Shown here: piece after piece, positions 16,604-25,882 of the stretch
Numbering within the stretch: the stretch's first letter is position 1
How the letters are laid out: each line of letters opens with the position of its first letter
Assembly (NCBI GenBank): GCA_028874905.1
Contig: JAPPGZ010000092.1
Coordinates: 75,300 to 139,299, forward strand
DNA: 64,000 nucleotides
Direction of reading: 5' to 3'
Source: Gemmatimonadota bacterium
GTDB taxonomy: Bacteria > Gemmatimonadota > Gemmatimonadetes > Longimicrobiales > Gaopeijiaceae
Made by a program: the position numbers and the translations under genes
The notes under the pieces: generated by a model
What the model saw: the letters and a program-made list of their open reading frames with translations, nothing else
Database searches by the model: none
What the model was told of the DNA's origin: nothing

Positions 16604-17866
16604 ATGGACGAGAACCGTCTGATTCATGACTGGAATGTCGAGGAGTTCGACACCCTGGCATGGGGGCGCCATGTCGAACTGGACGACGAGACACTGAGGG
16701 ACGGGCTCCAGTCCCCGTCCGTCATCGATCCCCCGATTGGCGCCAAAATCCAGCTCATCCATATGATGCACGACCTGGGCATCCATGCGGCGGACATCGG
16801 TCTTCCTGCAGCCGGCCCCCGCGCGGCGGACGACGTGACCAGGCTTTGCGAGGAGATCCGGGATTCCCACCTGTCCATCGAGCCCAACTGTGCGGCCCGG
16901 ACCGTACTGGCCGATGTGGAGCCGGTGGTGAGGATATCTCACCTTACGGGCGTTCCCCTGGAGGTGTCGGCCTTCATCGGCAGCTCGCCCATACGGCGGT
17001 ACGCGGAGGGATGGACCCTGGATCACATGTTGCGGACCGCGGAGGAATCGGTCTCGTTCTGTGTGCGTGAAGGACTGTCCGTCATGTTCGTGACCGAGGA
17101 CACGACGCGGGCAGACGCCGCCACGTTACGGACGCTGTACGGCAATGCGATCGAGTGGGGCGTGCGGCGGATCTGCCTCTCGGACACGGTGGGACACGCC
17201 ACGCCGTCGGGCGTCAGGGCGCTCGTTCGGTTTGTGAAGCGCGATATTATCGACGCGTCCGGCGAGAGCGTCAAGCTGGACTGGCACGGACATCGCGACA
17301 GGGGACTGGGGCTGGCCAATGCCCTGGCGGCGATCGAGGCCGGGGCCGACCGGATCCACGCGACCGCGATGGGGATCGGCGAGCGCGTTGGCAACGTCGA
17401 GATGGATCTGTTGCTGGTCAACCTGGCGCTCGCGGGGGTCCACGAGGCGGATCTTGCGCGGCTCGCGGACTACTGCGAGCTGGTTTCCCACGAGTGTGGT
17501 GTCCCCCTGCCTCCGAACTACCCGGTGCTTGGAGAGGACGCGTTCCGCACGGCCACCGGGGTGCACGCGGCTGCGATCGTCAAGGCCAAGACCAAGGGCG
17601 CCAACTGGTTGGCGGACCGAGTCTATTCCGGTGTGCCCGCGTCGTTGGTAGGGAGGTCTCAGGAAATCGAGGTGGGTCCGATGTCCGGTATCTCGAACGT
17701 CAAATACTGGCTCGCCCGCCGGGGCTTCGATCCGGGCGACGGCGAACTGTGTACGCGTGTCCTCGAGCGAGCCAAGAGCGTAGACCATACGCTCACCGAA
17801 GCTGAAGTGCTGGAGATCGTTCACGGGCTGTCCGTGGGGGCGTCCGACGCAGGATCGGGTGCCTGA
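16604..17866 (+). CDS. 2-isopropylmalate/homocitrate synthase-family (DRE-TIM) enzyme
   Basis: A protein of 420 residues with a TIM-barrel metallolyase core. The family motif DDETLRDGLQSP is at about 27-38, metal-binding HGHRDRG near 228, and the GIGERVGN motif near 258. It therefore probably condenses acetyl-CoA with a 2-oxo acid. It lacks the long C-terminal LeuA regulatory domain, so feedback control by leucine is unlikely. AGG lies about eight bases before the ATG. It stands 13 bases before phoB and heads the phosphate operon. An isocitrate/isopropylmalate-type dehydrogenase closes that operon. Exact substrate not assignable from sequence. Confidence 0.82.
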   Translation: MDENRLIHDWNVEEFDTLAWGRHVELDDETLRDGLQSPSVIDPPIGAKIQLIHMMHDLGIHAADIGLPAAGPRAADDVTRLCEEIRDSHLSIEPNCAARTVLADVEPVVRISHLTGVPLEVSAFIGSSPIRRYAEGWTLDHMLRTAEESVSFCVREGLSVMFVTEDTTRADAATLRTLYGNAIEWGVRRICLSDTVGHATPSGVRALVRFVKRDIIDASGESVKLDWHGHRDRGLGLANALAAIEAGADRIHATAMGIGERVGNVEMDLLLVNLALAGVHEADLARLADYCELVSHECGVPLPPNYPVLGEDAFRTATGVHAAAIVKAKTKGANWLADRVYSGVPASLVGRSQEIEVGPMSGISNVKYWLARRGFDPGDGELCTRVLERAKSVDHTLTEAEVLEIVHGLSVGASDAGSGA

Positions 17867-17879
17867 GCCGGGAGGTTTG

Positions 17880-18608
17880 GTGAGCCAGGAGTCGGGAGCC
17901 CGGCCGCGGGTGCTCGTGATCGAAGACGACGCCGACATCGCGGCCGTGGTTGCCTATCAGCTGACGCGAGCCGGCTATCGCGTCGAGACCGCCGCGAATG
18001 GGGCGGAGGGATTGGACGCGCTTCACCGGGACGTCCCGGACCTGGTGGTGTTGGATCGAATGCTGCCCGGGCTGTCGGGAGACGAGGTGCTGCAGGCGAT
18101 TCGGCGAGAGGCGGCCACTCGTTCCGTGCCGGTCCTCGTGGTGAGCGCGAAAAGGGAACAATTCGAACGGATTGAGGGGTTCGAACTGGGAGCGGACGAC
18201 TATGTGACCAAGCCGTTCAGTCCCCGCGAACTGGTACTGCGGGTCGATGCCATAATAAGACGCGCCCGTGCGGACGCCTCGGGCTCTGGCCAGGGTGGAC
18301 GCGTCCTCAAGGCGGGGCCTCTCAGCGTGGATCTGGGCGCCATGCAGGTGACGCTGGACGGGGTGGAGGTACCGGTCACACCCACCGAGCTGCGGCTGCT
18401 GAAAACCCTCATGGAGCGTCGCGGACGGACACAGGATCGCCACCAGCTTCTTGAGGGAGCGTGGAGTGCCGATCCCGATGCGATCAGACGCATTCGCACT
18501 CGTACGGTGGACATGCACATTCGCCGCCTGCGCACCAAACTCGGCGTCGCCGGGGAATGGATCGAGACCGTGCGCGGCTTCGGCTACCGGTTTCGGGGAT
18601 CGGAATGA
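17880..18608 (+). CDS. phoB: Phosphate-regulon response regulator PhoB
   Basis: An OmpR/PhoB-type two-component regulator of 242 residues. The receiver domain (9-125) has acidic residues at 16-17, the phospho-acceptor Asp59 in VVLDRMLPG, Ser89 and Lys111. A winged-helix DNA-binding domain (145-240) ends with the usual RTVDMHIRRLR and GFGYRF motifs. I chose the GTG at 17880, which has GGAGG four bases upstream; an in-frame GTG at 17859, overlapping the previous gene, is an alternative. It overlaps phoR by four bases (ATGA). The identity as PhoB rests on its place before phoR and pst. Confidence 0.88.
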   Translation: MSQESGARPRVLVIEDDADIAAVVAYQLTRAGYRVETAANGAEGLDALHRDVPDLVVLDRMLPGLSGDEVLQAIRREAATRSVPVLVVSAKREQFERIEGFELGADDYVTKPFSPRELVLRVDAIIRRARADASGSGQGGRVLKAGPLSVDLGAMQVTLDGVEVPVTPTELRLLKTLMERRGRTQDRHQLLEGAWSADPDAIRRIRTRTVDMHIRRLRTKLGVAGEWIETVRGFGYRFRGSE

Positions 18609-20359
18609 GGGTTCCGCTTCGCCCGGCCGTCGTAGGCGCCGGAGCCGGGGCGGTGGTGTTGATCGCTGCCGTTGCGTGGAGCGTCACGCGCCTGGTTGGC
18701 ACAGGCGTGATGTATCGTGAGAACCAGGAGCATCTCGAACCGGCGGTCCGGCTTGGCGCCGAACAGCTGCGGGCGTCTCGTGACGCCTCTCTGGACAGTA
18801 TTGCGAGTGCCCTTGCGCTTGCCACCGGCTATCGGGTCAGTGTCTTCGACGCGCAACTCTCCCTGGTGGCCGATTCGGACCTGGGGCCCGGACAGGCGGA
18901 CACGATTGTGGATCCGGCCCGGCGTGCGGAGGTGGCCGCCGCCCTGCTCCGGGTCGACGGCTTCGCGCGACGGGTCAGCTCGCTCGACGGCCAGGCGTAT
19001 CTGTTCAGTGCGACCCGCGTGTACTGGCGTGGCGGGACCATCGTGATCCGTTTCGGTGCGCCGGTCGCGCCGATCCGCGAAGCTGCGGCCCGGACGGCGG
19101 TCTGGGTGGCGCTTGCGGTGGCGGTCGCGGGCCTGATCCTGCTCCTGTTCCTGCAACGGTTCGTGCGCCTGGGGACGGCATCGTTGGACAATACCCGGCT
19201 TCTCCTCCAGCGATTGGGCGCCGGACAGTTTTCCGGGCCACGCGTGAAGCTCTCGAAGATCACGGAATTGGCCCGGCTCGCTTCGGCGGCCAACCGGGTT
19301 CGGGGTGAGATGGAAGATCAGGTCAGCCGTGTGACGCGTGAACGGAACGAACTCGCGCAGCTCATGGACAAGGTGGCCGAGGGGCTGATTGCCCTGACCG
19401 ACGACGCACGCATCCTGAGGATCAATCCGGCCGCGATGCAGCTGCTCGGAGTGGTGGAGGTGCTGCCGTTTTCACCGATTGGGGCCGTGGTCCGGGAACC
19501 GGAGCTCAGGGACCTCCTGGAGAGTTCGGTCGTCCGTCCGGAGGCACGGCTGGAGCTCACTGTGGGAGACCGCGAACTGGAGGTTCGTACCAAGCGGGGT
19601 ACGGAAGGAGGGTCCGTGGTCCTTCTGGTGGACATGACGGAGATCCGCCGTCTCGAGGCGGTTCGTTCCGATTTCGTGGCCAACGCCTCGCACGAACTGA
19701 AGACGCCGCTGACGGTCATCCGGGCTGCTGCGGAAACCGTGCTGGACGAGGGACTGCCCGAGCGCCTGCGGCAACGGTTTCTGCACTCCATCGAGAGCAA
19801 CACGGTCCGGCTCCAGCGGCTCGTGGACGACCTTCTCGATCTGTCGCGATACGAGTCCGGCGCGTGGCGCCCCGAGCAACAGCCGTTCAGCGCCGAGCGC
19901 GTTGCCTGGTCGGCGTGGGAGGAGCTTGAAGCGAAGCGCGCTGGGGGAGACGTCGGTTTCCGGGTGGTAGGAAGCGGCGAGGGGTTGGGCGACGAAGCCG
20001 CCGCCTATCAGATCTTCCGCAACCTGTTCGAGAATGCGCTCAGGTACGTTCCCGAAAAGGAGGGACAGGTTGTTGTAGAAATCCGCGCGGATGGCGAAAG
20101 CCTGGTGATCTCGGTGCGGGACAACGGAACCGGCATTCCGGCCGCGTCACTTCCCCGGATCTTCGAGCGATTCTACCGTGTGGATGCGGCCCGTTCCAGG
20201 GAGGAGGGGGGCACCGGACTCGGGCTGGCGATAGTGCGGCACCTGGTTTCGAGCATGGGCGGCACCGTTGTGGCCGAGAGTACGTGGGGCGCCGGTACGA
20301 CGATTACCTTCACCGTTCCCCTGCACGGGGCGGTGCCCGCCCGGATGGCGTCGGCGTGA
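18605..20359 (+). CDS. phoR: Phosphate-regulon sensor histidine kinase PhoR
   Basis: A membrane histidine kinase of 584 residues. Two membrane helices (about 8-32 and 163-184) enclose a periplasmic segment of about 130 residues, longer than in the Escherichia coli protein and more like Gram-positive or mycobacterial-type PhoR. A HAMP-like linker, a small PAS-like region (about 250-345), the H-box ASHELKTPL with His363, an N-box (FRNLFENALR, 471-480) and the DNGTGIP glycine box at 507-513 follow. It phosphorylates PhoB when phosphate is low. The start overlaps the phoB stop. Confidence 0.88.
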   Translation: MRVPLRPAVVGAGAGAVVLIAAVAWSVTRLVGTGVMYRENQEHLEPAVRLGAEQLRASRDASLDSIASALALATGYRVSVFDAQLSLVADSDLGPGQADTIVDPARRAEVAAALLRVDGFARRVSSLDGQAYLFSATRVYWRGGTIVIRFGAPVAPIREAAARTAVWVALAVAVAGLILLLFLQRFVRLGTASLDNTRLLLQRLGAGQFSGPRVKLSKITELARLASAANRVRGEMEDQVSRVTRERNELAQLMDKVAEGLIALTDDARILRINPAAMQLLGVVEVLPFSPIGAVVREPELRDLLESSVVRPEARLELTVGDRELEVRTKRGTEGGSVVLLVDMTEIRRLEAVRSDFVANASHELKTPLTVIRAAAETVLDEGLPERLRQRFLHSIESNTVRLQRLVDDLLDLSRYESGAWRPEQQPFSAERVAWSAWEELEAKRAGGDVGFRVVGSGEGLGDEAAAYQIFRNLFENALRYVPEKEGQVVVEIRADGESLVISVRDNGTGIPAASLPRIFERFYRVDAARSREEGGTGLGLAIVRHLVSSMGGTVVAESTWGAGTTITFTVPLHGAVPARMASA

Positions 20360-21369
20360 CGGCGGTGGGCCGGGTCCGCGTGTGGCGAAGCAAGGCCGTG
20401 GCGATCGCAGCGTTTTTGATGTGCGGGTGCGCGGCCGACGGGCGCCGGGTCATCGTAATCGACGGCTCCAGCAGTCTTTACCCACTCACCGAAGCGGTCT
20501 CCGAGGCTTTTGCCCGTGAAGACCCGGCGGCGCGGATCGTAGTCCGCGTTTCGGGGTCGGGTGGGGGGCTCCGGCGATTCTGCGAGGCAGAAGCCGACAT
20601 CGCGGCGGCCTCCAGGCCGATGACTGCGAGCGAGATGGCGCGGTGCCGTGCGGCGGGTCACCGGTTCCTGGCTCTTCCCGTCGCCCGCGACGGCGTGGCC
20701 ATGGTTGTCAACCCCGCGAACGAAGCCGTGGAATGCCTGACCCTCGCCGAACTGGGCCGGATTTGGGGACCCGACGCTTCCGTAGCGACGTGGCGCGACG
20801 TCAGGCCTGCCCTCCCCGCGGAGAAGGTGCGCCTCTTCGGGCCGGGGACCGACTCGGGAACGTTCCGCTTCTTCACTCGCGTCGTCGTGGGCCGGCCCGG
20901 AGCCAGCCGCACCGACTACTACGGGACCGAGGACGACCACCTCATTGCCCGCGGCGTTGCCGGCGATCGCTGGTCGCTGGGCTATTTCGGGTCGGCGAAC
21001 CAGGCGGCTCACCCCGGTCGATTGCGGATACTCGCGGTCGACACGGGTTTCGGCTGTGTGTTGCCGACTCCTGCCGCGATTCGCGATGGCCGCTACAGCC
21101 CGCTGTCCAGGGACCTGTACCTCTACGTCAGGAACTTCCTTTTGGCCGACGAGGGCGTGTCCAGCTTCATGGAGTATTATGTCTCGGCGAGCGAGTTGCT
21201 GGCGGAGGAGACGGGCTACGCGCCCCTTCCCGCGGCGGAGTACGCGCGGAACCGGGCGCTTCTGAGTGCGGCGCGCAGCGAGGTGGTCGGACAATCGGCA
21301 CGGGACGACGACGATTCCCGGGCGCTCGCGGTGAAAACCGGTCGCGTGCCGCTACGGGGCCCGTCATGA
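20356..21369 (+). CDS. pstS: Phosphate ABC transporter substrate-binding lipoprotein PstS
   Basis: A protein of 337 residues. The GTG start overlaps the phoR stop; a short signal ends in a cysteine-rich site (FLMCGC) that fits a lipoprotein, though the -3 position is Met rather than Leu. Phosphate-binding loops are recognisable: GSSSLYPL after the signal, SGSGGGL and the DIAAASRPM stretch, and GTDSGTFRFF in the middle. These correspond to the residues that hold phosphate in the PstS cleft. It delivers phosphate to PstCA in the inner membrane. Confidence 0.88.
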   Translation: MTAVGRVRVWRSKAVAIAAFLMCGCAADGRRVIVIDGSSSLYPLTEAVSEAFAREDPAARIVVRVSGSGGGLRRFCEAEADIAAASRPMTASEMARCRAAGHRFLALPVARDGVAMVVNPANEAVECLTLAELGRIWGPDASVATWRDVRPALPAEKVRLFGPGTDSGTFRFFTRVVVGRPGASRTDYYGTEDDHLIARGVAGDRWSLGYFGSANQAAHPGRLRILAVDTGFGCVLPTPAAIRDGRYSPLSRDLYLYVRNFLLADEGVSSFMEYYVSASELLAEETGYAPLPAAEYARNRALLSAARSEVVGQSARDDDDSRALAVKTGRVPLRGPS

Positions 21370-22283
21370 TGCCGCAGGGTGTGGCCGGTGCCGGAACGGC
21401 GTCCCGCGCGGCGGGCGAGCGCCTGGTGGCGCATGTTCTCCTGGCCTGCACGGTGATTGCGGTCGTTACCCTCGCTGCCGTGTTGGCGGTGCTCGTCCGG
21501 GAGGCCGGACTGTTCCTTGCCGACGTCTCGCCATGGCGGTTTCTCACGGAAATCACCTGGGCGCCAGCGGCGGAGGAGGCCCGGTTCGGCGTGTTGCCAC
21601 TCGTTGTCGGAACCGTCCAGATCGCTGTCGGCGCGGCGGTGTTCGCGTTGCCGGTCGGGGTGATGACCGCAGTGTATCTTCACCAGTACGCGAGCCGTCG
21701 CGCGACCCGGCTGCTCAGCGGTGTCACGGCGCTGATGTCGAGTGTTCCGACGGTCGTGTACGGCCTGTTCGCGCTTCATTTCGTCACCCCGGTCCTCCAG
21801 GTCCTGTGGCCCGGGGTCGAGGCGTTCAACGCGTTGTCCGCGTGCATGGTGGTGGGGCTGATGATTCTGCCGACGGTCACGGTGCTGTCGCGTGAAGCGC
21901 TGGACTCGGTGCCGGCGCCGCTCCTGAACGCGGGGTTGGCCCTGGGTGCCCCAAAGGGACGAGTTGTGGCCCGGATTCTCCTGCCGGCCGCCTCGGGCGG
22001 CATCCTCGCGGCCGTGCTGATCGCGATGGCGCGGGCCGTTGGTGAGACGATGATCGTCACCCTCGCTGCGGGAAACGAGTCCCGATTGACGTGGAGCCCG
22101 TTCGAAGGACTGCAGACGCTGACCGCCTTTCTGACCCAGCTTGGCACGGGAGATGCGGCGACCGGGACTCGCGAGTTCCAGGCGTTCTTCGCTGTCGGAG
22201 CGGTCCTGTTCGTCGGCACGTACGGGATACACATGGCCGGCAGGATGCTGGTGTCCCGCAGTGTGGGGAGGAGGGGCCAATGA
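21366..22283 (+). CDS. pstC: Phosphate ABC transporter permease PstC
   Basis: An inner-membrane permease of 305 residues with six hydrophobic segments and the binding-protein-dependent transport EAA-like loop (LLNAGLALGAPKGRVVARILLPAA), which contacts PstB. The conserved SSVPTVVYGLFALHF stretch of PstC/PstA proteins is present. The ATG overlaps the pstS stop (ATGA) and the end overlaps pstA in the same manner, so stoichiometric translation is likely. Confidence 0.9.
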   Translation: MMPQGVAGAGTASRAAGERLVAHVLLACTVIAVVTLAAVLAVLVREAGLFLADVSPWRFLTEITWAPAAEEARFGVLPLVVGTVQIAVGAAVFALPVGVMTAVYLHQYASRRATRLLSGVTALMSSVPTVVYGLFALHFVTPVLQVLWPGVEAFNALSACMVVGLMILPTVTVLSREALDSVPAPLLNAGLALGAPKGRVVARILLPAASGGILAAVLIAMARAVGETMIVTLAAGNESRLTWSPFEGLQTLTAFLTQLGTGDAATGTREFQAFFAVGAVLFVGTYGIHMAGRMLVSRSVGRRGQ

Positions 22284-23125
22284 CCCGACCCACATCGCGA
22301 CGCGACCCGATCGGCGCAGCATGCCGTGTCGCCGCACTCGTGGTGCTGTTCGGCTTCCTTGCATTTGCGGCGTACCTGGGGTTCACGGCTTCGCAGGTTG
22401 TCGGCATGGACTTCCTCCGCGGAGCATCCTCCGGTGCTGCGGACAGCGCGGGCATCGGACCGGCCCTGGCGGGTACCCTCTGGCTCTTGCTTCTGACCGC
22501 CGTCCTCGCGTTGCCGATCGGGATCGGAACCGCGATCTACCTGGAAGAATACGCGCCTCGGACACGCTTGACAGCGGTCATCGAGTCCGTGGCAGCCAAC
22601 CTGGCCGGGATCCCTTCGGTGATCTACGGGATCGTGGGATTGGCGCTGTTTGTTCGTGCGCTTGGGATGGGACCGACCATACTCGCTGGCGGCTGCACGC
22701 TCGCCGTGCTGGCGCTTCCGGTGGTTATCGTAACCTCCAGGACCGCCATTCGCCGCGTCCCGGCAGGACTGCGCCTGGCCGCCTACGGGCTTGGCGCCAC
22801 CCGCTGGCAGGTCGTTCGCAACCAGATCCTGCCGGTGGCCGGCCCCGGAATCCTGGCCGGTTGCTGCGCGGCATTCACGCGGACAGCCGGGGCCGCCGCG
22901 CCCCTCCTTGTCCTCGGGACCGCAACGTTCATGAGCTTCGCCCCGCAGACACCAGCGCATCCGCTGACGTCGCTGCCGACGCAGATCTTCTCGTGGGCGA
23001 CCCGCTCGCATGAGGGATTCACCGCACTGGCTGCCGGGGCGGCGATCGTGCTGCTGCTGCTGCTGCTCGTCATGAATCTCGTGAGTGCGTTCGTCGTGCG
23101 GCGGCTTGGCGGAGCCTCCCCATGA
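22280..23125 (+). CDS. pstA: Phosphate ABC transporter permease PstA
   Basis: The partner permease of PstC, 281 residues with six hydrophobic segments. It carries the conserved NLAGIPSVIYGIVGLALF stretch and the EAA loop AAYGLGATRWQVVRNQILPVA. A purine-rich GGGGAGGAGGGG just before the ATG is a strong ribosome site. Four-base overlaps join it to pstC and pstB. Confidence 0.9.
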   Translation: MTRPTSRRDPIGAACRVAALVVLFGFLAFAAYLGFTASQVVGMDFLRGASSGAADSAGIGPALAGTLWLLLLTAVLALPIGIGTAIYLEEYAPRTRLTAVIESVAANLAGIPSVIYGIVGLALFVRALGMGPTILAGGCTLAVLALPVVIVTSRTAIRRVPAGLRLAAYGLGATRWQVVRNQILPVAGPGILAGCCAAFTRTAGAAAPLLVLGTATFMSFAPQTPAHPLTSLPTQIFSWATRSHEGFTALAAGAAIVLLLLLLVMNLVSAFVVRRLGGASP

Positions 23126-23895
23126 AACGTCCGGCTGCCACGACGGATGCGCCGGTGCTGACGGCCGAGCGGCTCAGCGTGCGGTTCGGTCGGAGTATCG
23201 CGCTCCGAGACGTGTCCCTGGCCATCCCGCGCGGGCGGATCGTCTCGATCATCGGTCCGTCGGGATGCGGCAAGACGACGCTGCTGCGTTGCTTCAGCCG
23301 CATGAACGAACTTGTGTCCGGCGCCAGCACCAGCGGGACGGTTCATTTCGCGGGCACGGATCTTTACGGCCCCGACATCGATCCGGTAGAAGTGCGGCGG
23401 CGCATCGGAATGGTCTTCCAGGAGACCACCCCGTTCCCCAAGTCCGTTTTCGACAACATCGCATTCGGCCCTCGTGCGAGCGGTTTCGCGGGTGATCTCC
23501 AGGGCCTGGTGGAGGAGGCGCTCACGGATGCCGGTCTGTGGTCGGAGGTTGCCGACGACCTGGACACGCCCGCCCTGGAGCTGTCGGCGGGACAGAAGCA
23601 GCGGCTCTGCATTGCCCGGACGCTGGCGCTCAAGCCGGATGTCCTCCTGCTGGACGAGCCCACATCGGCTCTCGACCCCGAGGCGACGGCGCGGATCGAG
23701 TCGATTATCCGCGCGCTGAGCCCCCGATACACGATCGTGATCGCCACGTACAACCGCTGGCAGGCCGCCCGTCTGTCGGATCTGACCGCGTTTCTGGACC
23801 GCGGCGAGCTGCTGGAGTATGGTCTCACCGAGACCCTGTTCACCAACCCGCGCGAGGCACGCACCGAGTCCTACCTGACCGGGCGGACGCAATGA
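23122..23895 (+). CDS. pstB: Phosphate ABC transporter ATPase PstB with substituted H-loop
   Basis: An ABC ATPase of 257 residues, normal length. Walker A GPSGCGKT is at 45-52, the Q-loop MVFQETTPFPKS at 97-108 and Walker B LLLDEP at 175-180 with its catalytic glutamate. Two departures from the usual PstB sequence stand out. The signature reads LSAGQKQRL (154-162) rather than LSGGQQQRL. The switch region reads ATYNRWQAARLSD, so the H-loop histidine expected at residue 210 is tyrosine. The codon is tac, one base from a histidine codon. The protein is otherwise intact and in a complete operon, so function is likely, but hydrolysis may be altered. Confidence 0.88.
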   Translation: MKRPAATTDAPVLTAERLSVRFGRSIALRDVSLAIPRGRIVSIIGPSGCGKTTLLRCFSRMNELVSGASTSGTVHFAGTDLYGPDIDPVEVRRRIGMVFQETTPFPKSVFDNIAFGPRASGFAGDLQGLVEEALTDAGLWSEVADDLDTPALELSAGQKQRLCIARTLALKPDVLLLDEPTSALDPEATARIESIIRALSPRYTIVIATYNRWQAARLSDLTAFLDRGELLEYGLTETLFTNPREARTESYLTGRTQ

Positions 23896-24584
23896 CGGAA
23901 CCGCATCGCCCCCGAGGCTCCTTCGACACCGAGCTCAACCGCTTGCAGCAAATGCTGCTGGATATGGCGGGCCGGGCCGAAGAGCTCGTGCGGATTGCCA
24001 TGGACGGTCTGAGCGAGCGCGATCCACTGGTTCCCTTGAGGGTCCGTCGCGCGGACGATCGCTTGAACGCCCTCGAGGTCGAACTGGACGAGCGCGTGCT
24101 GGAACTGCTCGCGCTGCAGCAGCCGATCGCCACGGATCTGCGCCTGGTCTTCGTGGCGCTGAAAGCGTCGAACGACATCGAACGGATCGGCGATCACGCC
24201 GTGAACATCGCCAATGCCAGCGAGCGCATGACACGGTATCCTCCGATGCCGGATATCCTCGAGATCGCCGAGATCAGCGGCCAGGTCCGGCAAATGATGC
24301 GCAAGGCCCTGGACGCGATGGTCAACCGCGACGCGGAGACCGCCAGGGAGGTCATTGCGGAGGATGACCGCGTCGACGACCTGCGCTGGTCCGCCTTCCG
24401 GATCATCGTCTCGTACATGCTTGAGCAACCGCGCTACATCGGCCCGGGGCTCGAGTTGATCCTGGTGGTTCAGAACCTGGAGAGGATCGGCGACCTGACC
24501 ACGAACATTGCCGAGGACGTGGTTTTCCTGGTGGAGGGGACGTCGATCAAGCACGCGGCCAACAAGGCGGCGGGTCCCGGATGA
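23892..24584 (+). CDS. phoU: Phosphate-transport regulator PhoU
   Basis: A protein of 230 residues made of two three-helix PhoU bundles. The metal-binding motifs are E(R)IGDHAVNIAN near 96 and LERIGDLTTNIAED near 202, as in the family. PhoU links the PstSCAB transporter to PhoR so that the regulon is shut off when phosphate is ample. The ATG overlaps the pstB stop; the end overlaps the short-chain dehydrogenase gene. Confidence 0.92.
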   Translation: MTEPHRPRGSFDTELNRLQQMLLDMAGRAEELVRIAMDGLSERDPLVPLRVRRADDRLNALEVELDERVLELLALQQPIATDLRLVFVALKASNDIERIGDHAVNIANASERMTRYPPMPDILEIAEISGQVRQMMRKALDAMVNRDAETAREVIAEDDRVDDLRWSAFRIIVSYMLEQPRYIGPGLELILVVQNLERIGDLTTNIAEDVVFLVEGTSIKHAANKAAGPG

Positions 24585-25501
24585 GCCGCGGCCGTGGAAC
24601 ATCCGGGGCGGGCGACGTGACCGGGGGCCCGGCCGCCGGTGGAGGAGCGTCGGTTGGCGGCCAGGGGGATGTCGGCGGTGCGGTCAAGGAGTTGCTGAGT
24701 CAGGTTGCTGCCGAGCCCGGACCCGAGCCGGCCGTCGAGTTTCCGTTCCAGCGAGGCAGGGTCGCACTCATCACCGGGGGCTCGAGCGGCATCGGACGGG
24801 CGACGGCGATCGGTTTCGCCCGCGGGGGTGTCCATATCGCGTTCAACTACCTGGACACCGGTGCCGCAAGCCGGCGGGCCGCGGTGGAAACGGAGGAAGC
24901 CCTCAAGGAGAGCGGCGTCAGGGTCTTCGCGCGCTCCGGAGACGTGCGCGATTCCGCCTGGGTCCGCGACTTCGTGTCATCGGCCCATGAGCGGCTCGGA
25001 GGGCTGCATTTTCTCGTCAACAACGCAGGCGTTGGCCGTGACCGGGCGCTGTGGCGCATGAGCGACGAGGAATGGGCGTCGGTCATCGACACCAATCTCA
25101 CGGGGGCCTTCTACGTCACCCGTGAAGTGGCGCCCTATCTCCGTGAACAGGAGTTCGGCAAGATCGTCAACGTCTCTTCCGTGCACGGACTCTCCAGCGA
25201 ATTCGGTCTCGCGAACTACTGCTCGTCAAAGGCCGGCATGATCGGACTCACGCGAAGCACGGCGGTGGAACTCGGGCCGTCGAATGTCAATGTGAACGCT
25301 GTGGCCCCGGGCTACATCCGTACGACCCGGCTTACGGAACGGGTCCCTGCCGAGATACTCGACCGCGCGCGGGAGGCGAGCGTGCTCGGGCGCCTGGGCG
25401 ATCCGCAGGATGTGGTGTCGGTGATCCTGTTCCTCTGCTCGGAGATGGCGCGCCATATTACCGGGGCCGTGATTCCCGTCGACGGAGGGTATCTGATATG
25501 A
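24581..25501 (+). CDS. Short-chain dehydrogenase/reductase, FabG-like, with glycine-rich N-terminal extension
   Basis: A Rossmann-fold oxidoreductase of 306 residues. The nucleotide-binding motif TGGSSGIG is at 65-72, NNAG at 147-150, the catalytic serine in VNVSSVHG near 199-200 and YCSSK with Tyr213 and Lys217. It is similar to 3-oxoacyl-ACP reductase, but members of this class act on many substrates. The first 55 residues are Gly/Ala-rich and not part of the fold. The ATG overlaps phoU by four bases, and no nearer start matches the junction. There is no obvious link to phosphate; it may be operon hitch-hiking. Confidence 0.82.
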   Translation: MSRGRGTSGAGDVTGGPAAGGGASVGGQGDVGGAVKELLSQVAAEPGPEPAVEFPFQRGRVALITGGSSGIGRATAIGFARGGVHIAFNYLDTGAASRRAAVETEEALKESGVRVFARSGDVRDSAWVRDFVSSAHERLGGLHFLVNNAGVGRDRALWRMSDEEWASVIDTNLTGAFYVTREVAPYLREQEFGKIVNVSSVHGLSSEFGLANYCSSKAGMIGLTRSTAVELGPSNVNVNAVAPGYIRTTRLTERVPAEILDRAREASVLGRLGDPQDVVSVILFLCSEMARHITGAVIPVDGGYLI

Positions 25502-25878
25502 GGGACTGGAAGACCGAGCTGACGCCGGAACAGTACCGAGTCACCCGCAAGGGGGGGACGGAACGGGCGTTCGCCGGCGAATACTGGGACCACAAGGAGG
25601 ACGGCACCTATCGGTGCGTTTGTTGCGGCCAACCCCTCTTCGAGTCGTCCGACAAGTTCGACTCCGGCACGGGATGGCCCAGCTTCACCCGGCCCGCCGC
25701 TGCCGAAAACGTCGGCGAGAAGGAGGACCGCAAGTTCTTCATGCGCCGGACGGAGGTCGTGTGCAGCCGCTGCGATGCCCATCTGGGACACGTCTTCCCG
25801 GACGGACCGGGGCCGGCGGGACTGCGCTACTGCATCAACTCCGCGTCCCTGGACTTCGAGTCCGAGAGTGGGGAGTGA
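25498..25878 (+). CDS. msrB: Peptide-methionine (R)-S-oxide reductase
   Basis: A repair enzyme of 126 residues that reduces the R form of methionine sulfoxide in proteins. It has two zinc-binding CxxC pairs (Cys40/Cys43 and Cys89/Cys92), the substrate motif GTGWPSF at 57-63 and the catalytic Cys112 in RYCINSASL. The usual resolving cysteine seen in some members is not obvious. The ATG overlaps the previous stop. Together with pcm this is the second protein-repair gene in the window. Confidence 0.93.
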   Translation: MRDWKTELTPEQYRVTRKGGTERAFAGEYWDHKEDGTYRCVCCGQPLFESSDKFDSGTGWPSFTRPAAAENVGEKEDRKFFMRRTEVVCSRCDAHLGHVFPDGPGPAGLRYCINSASLDFESESGE

Positions 25879-25882
25879 GTAT

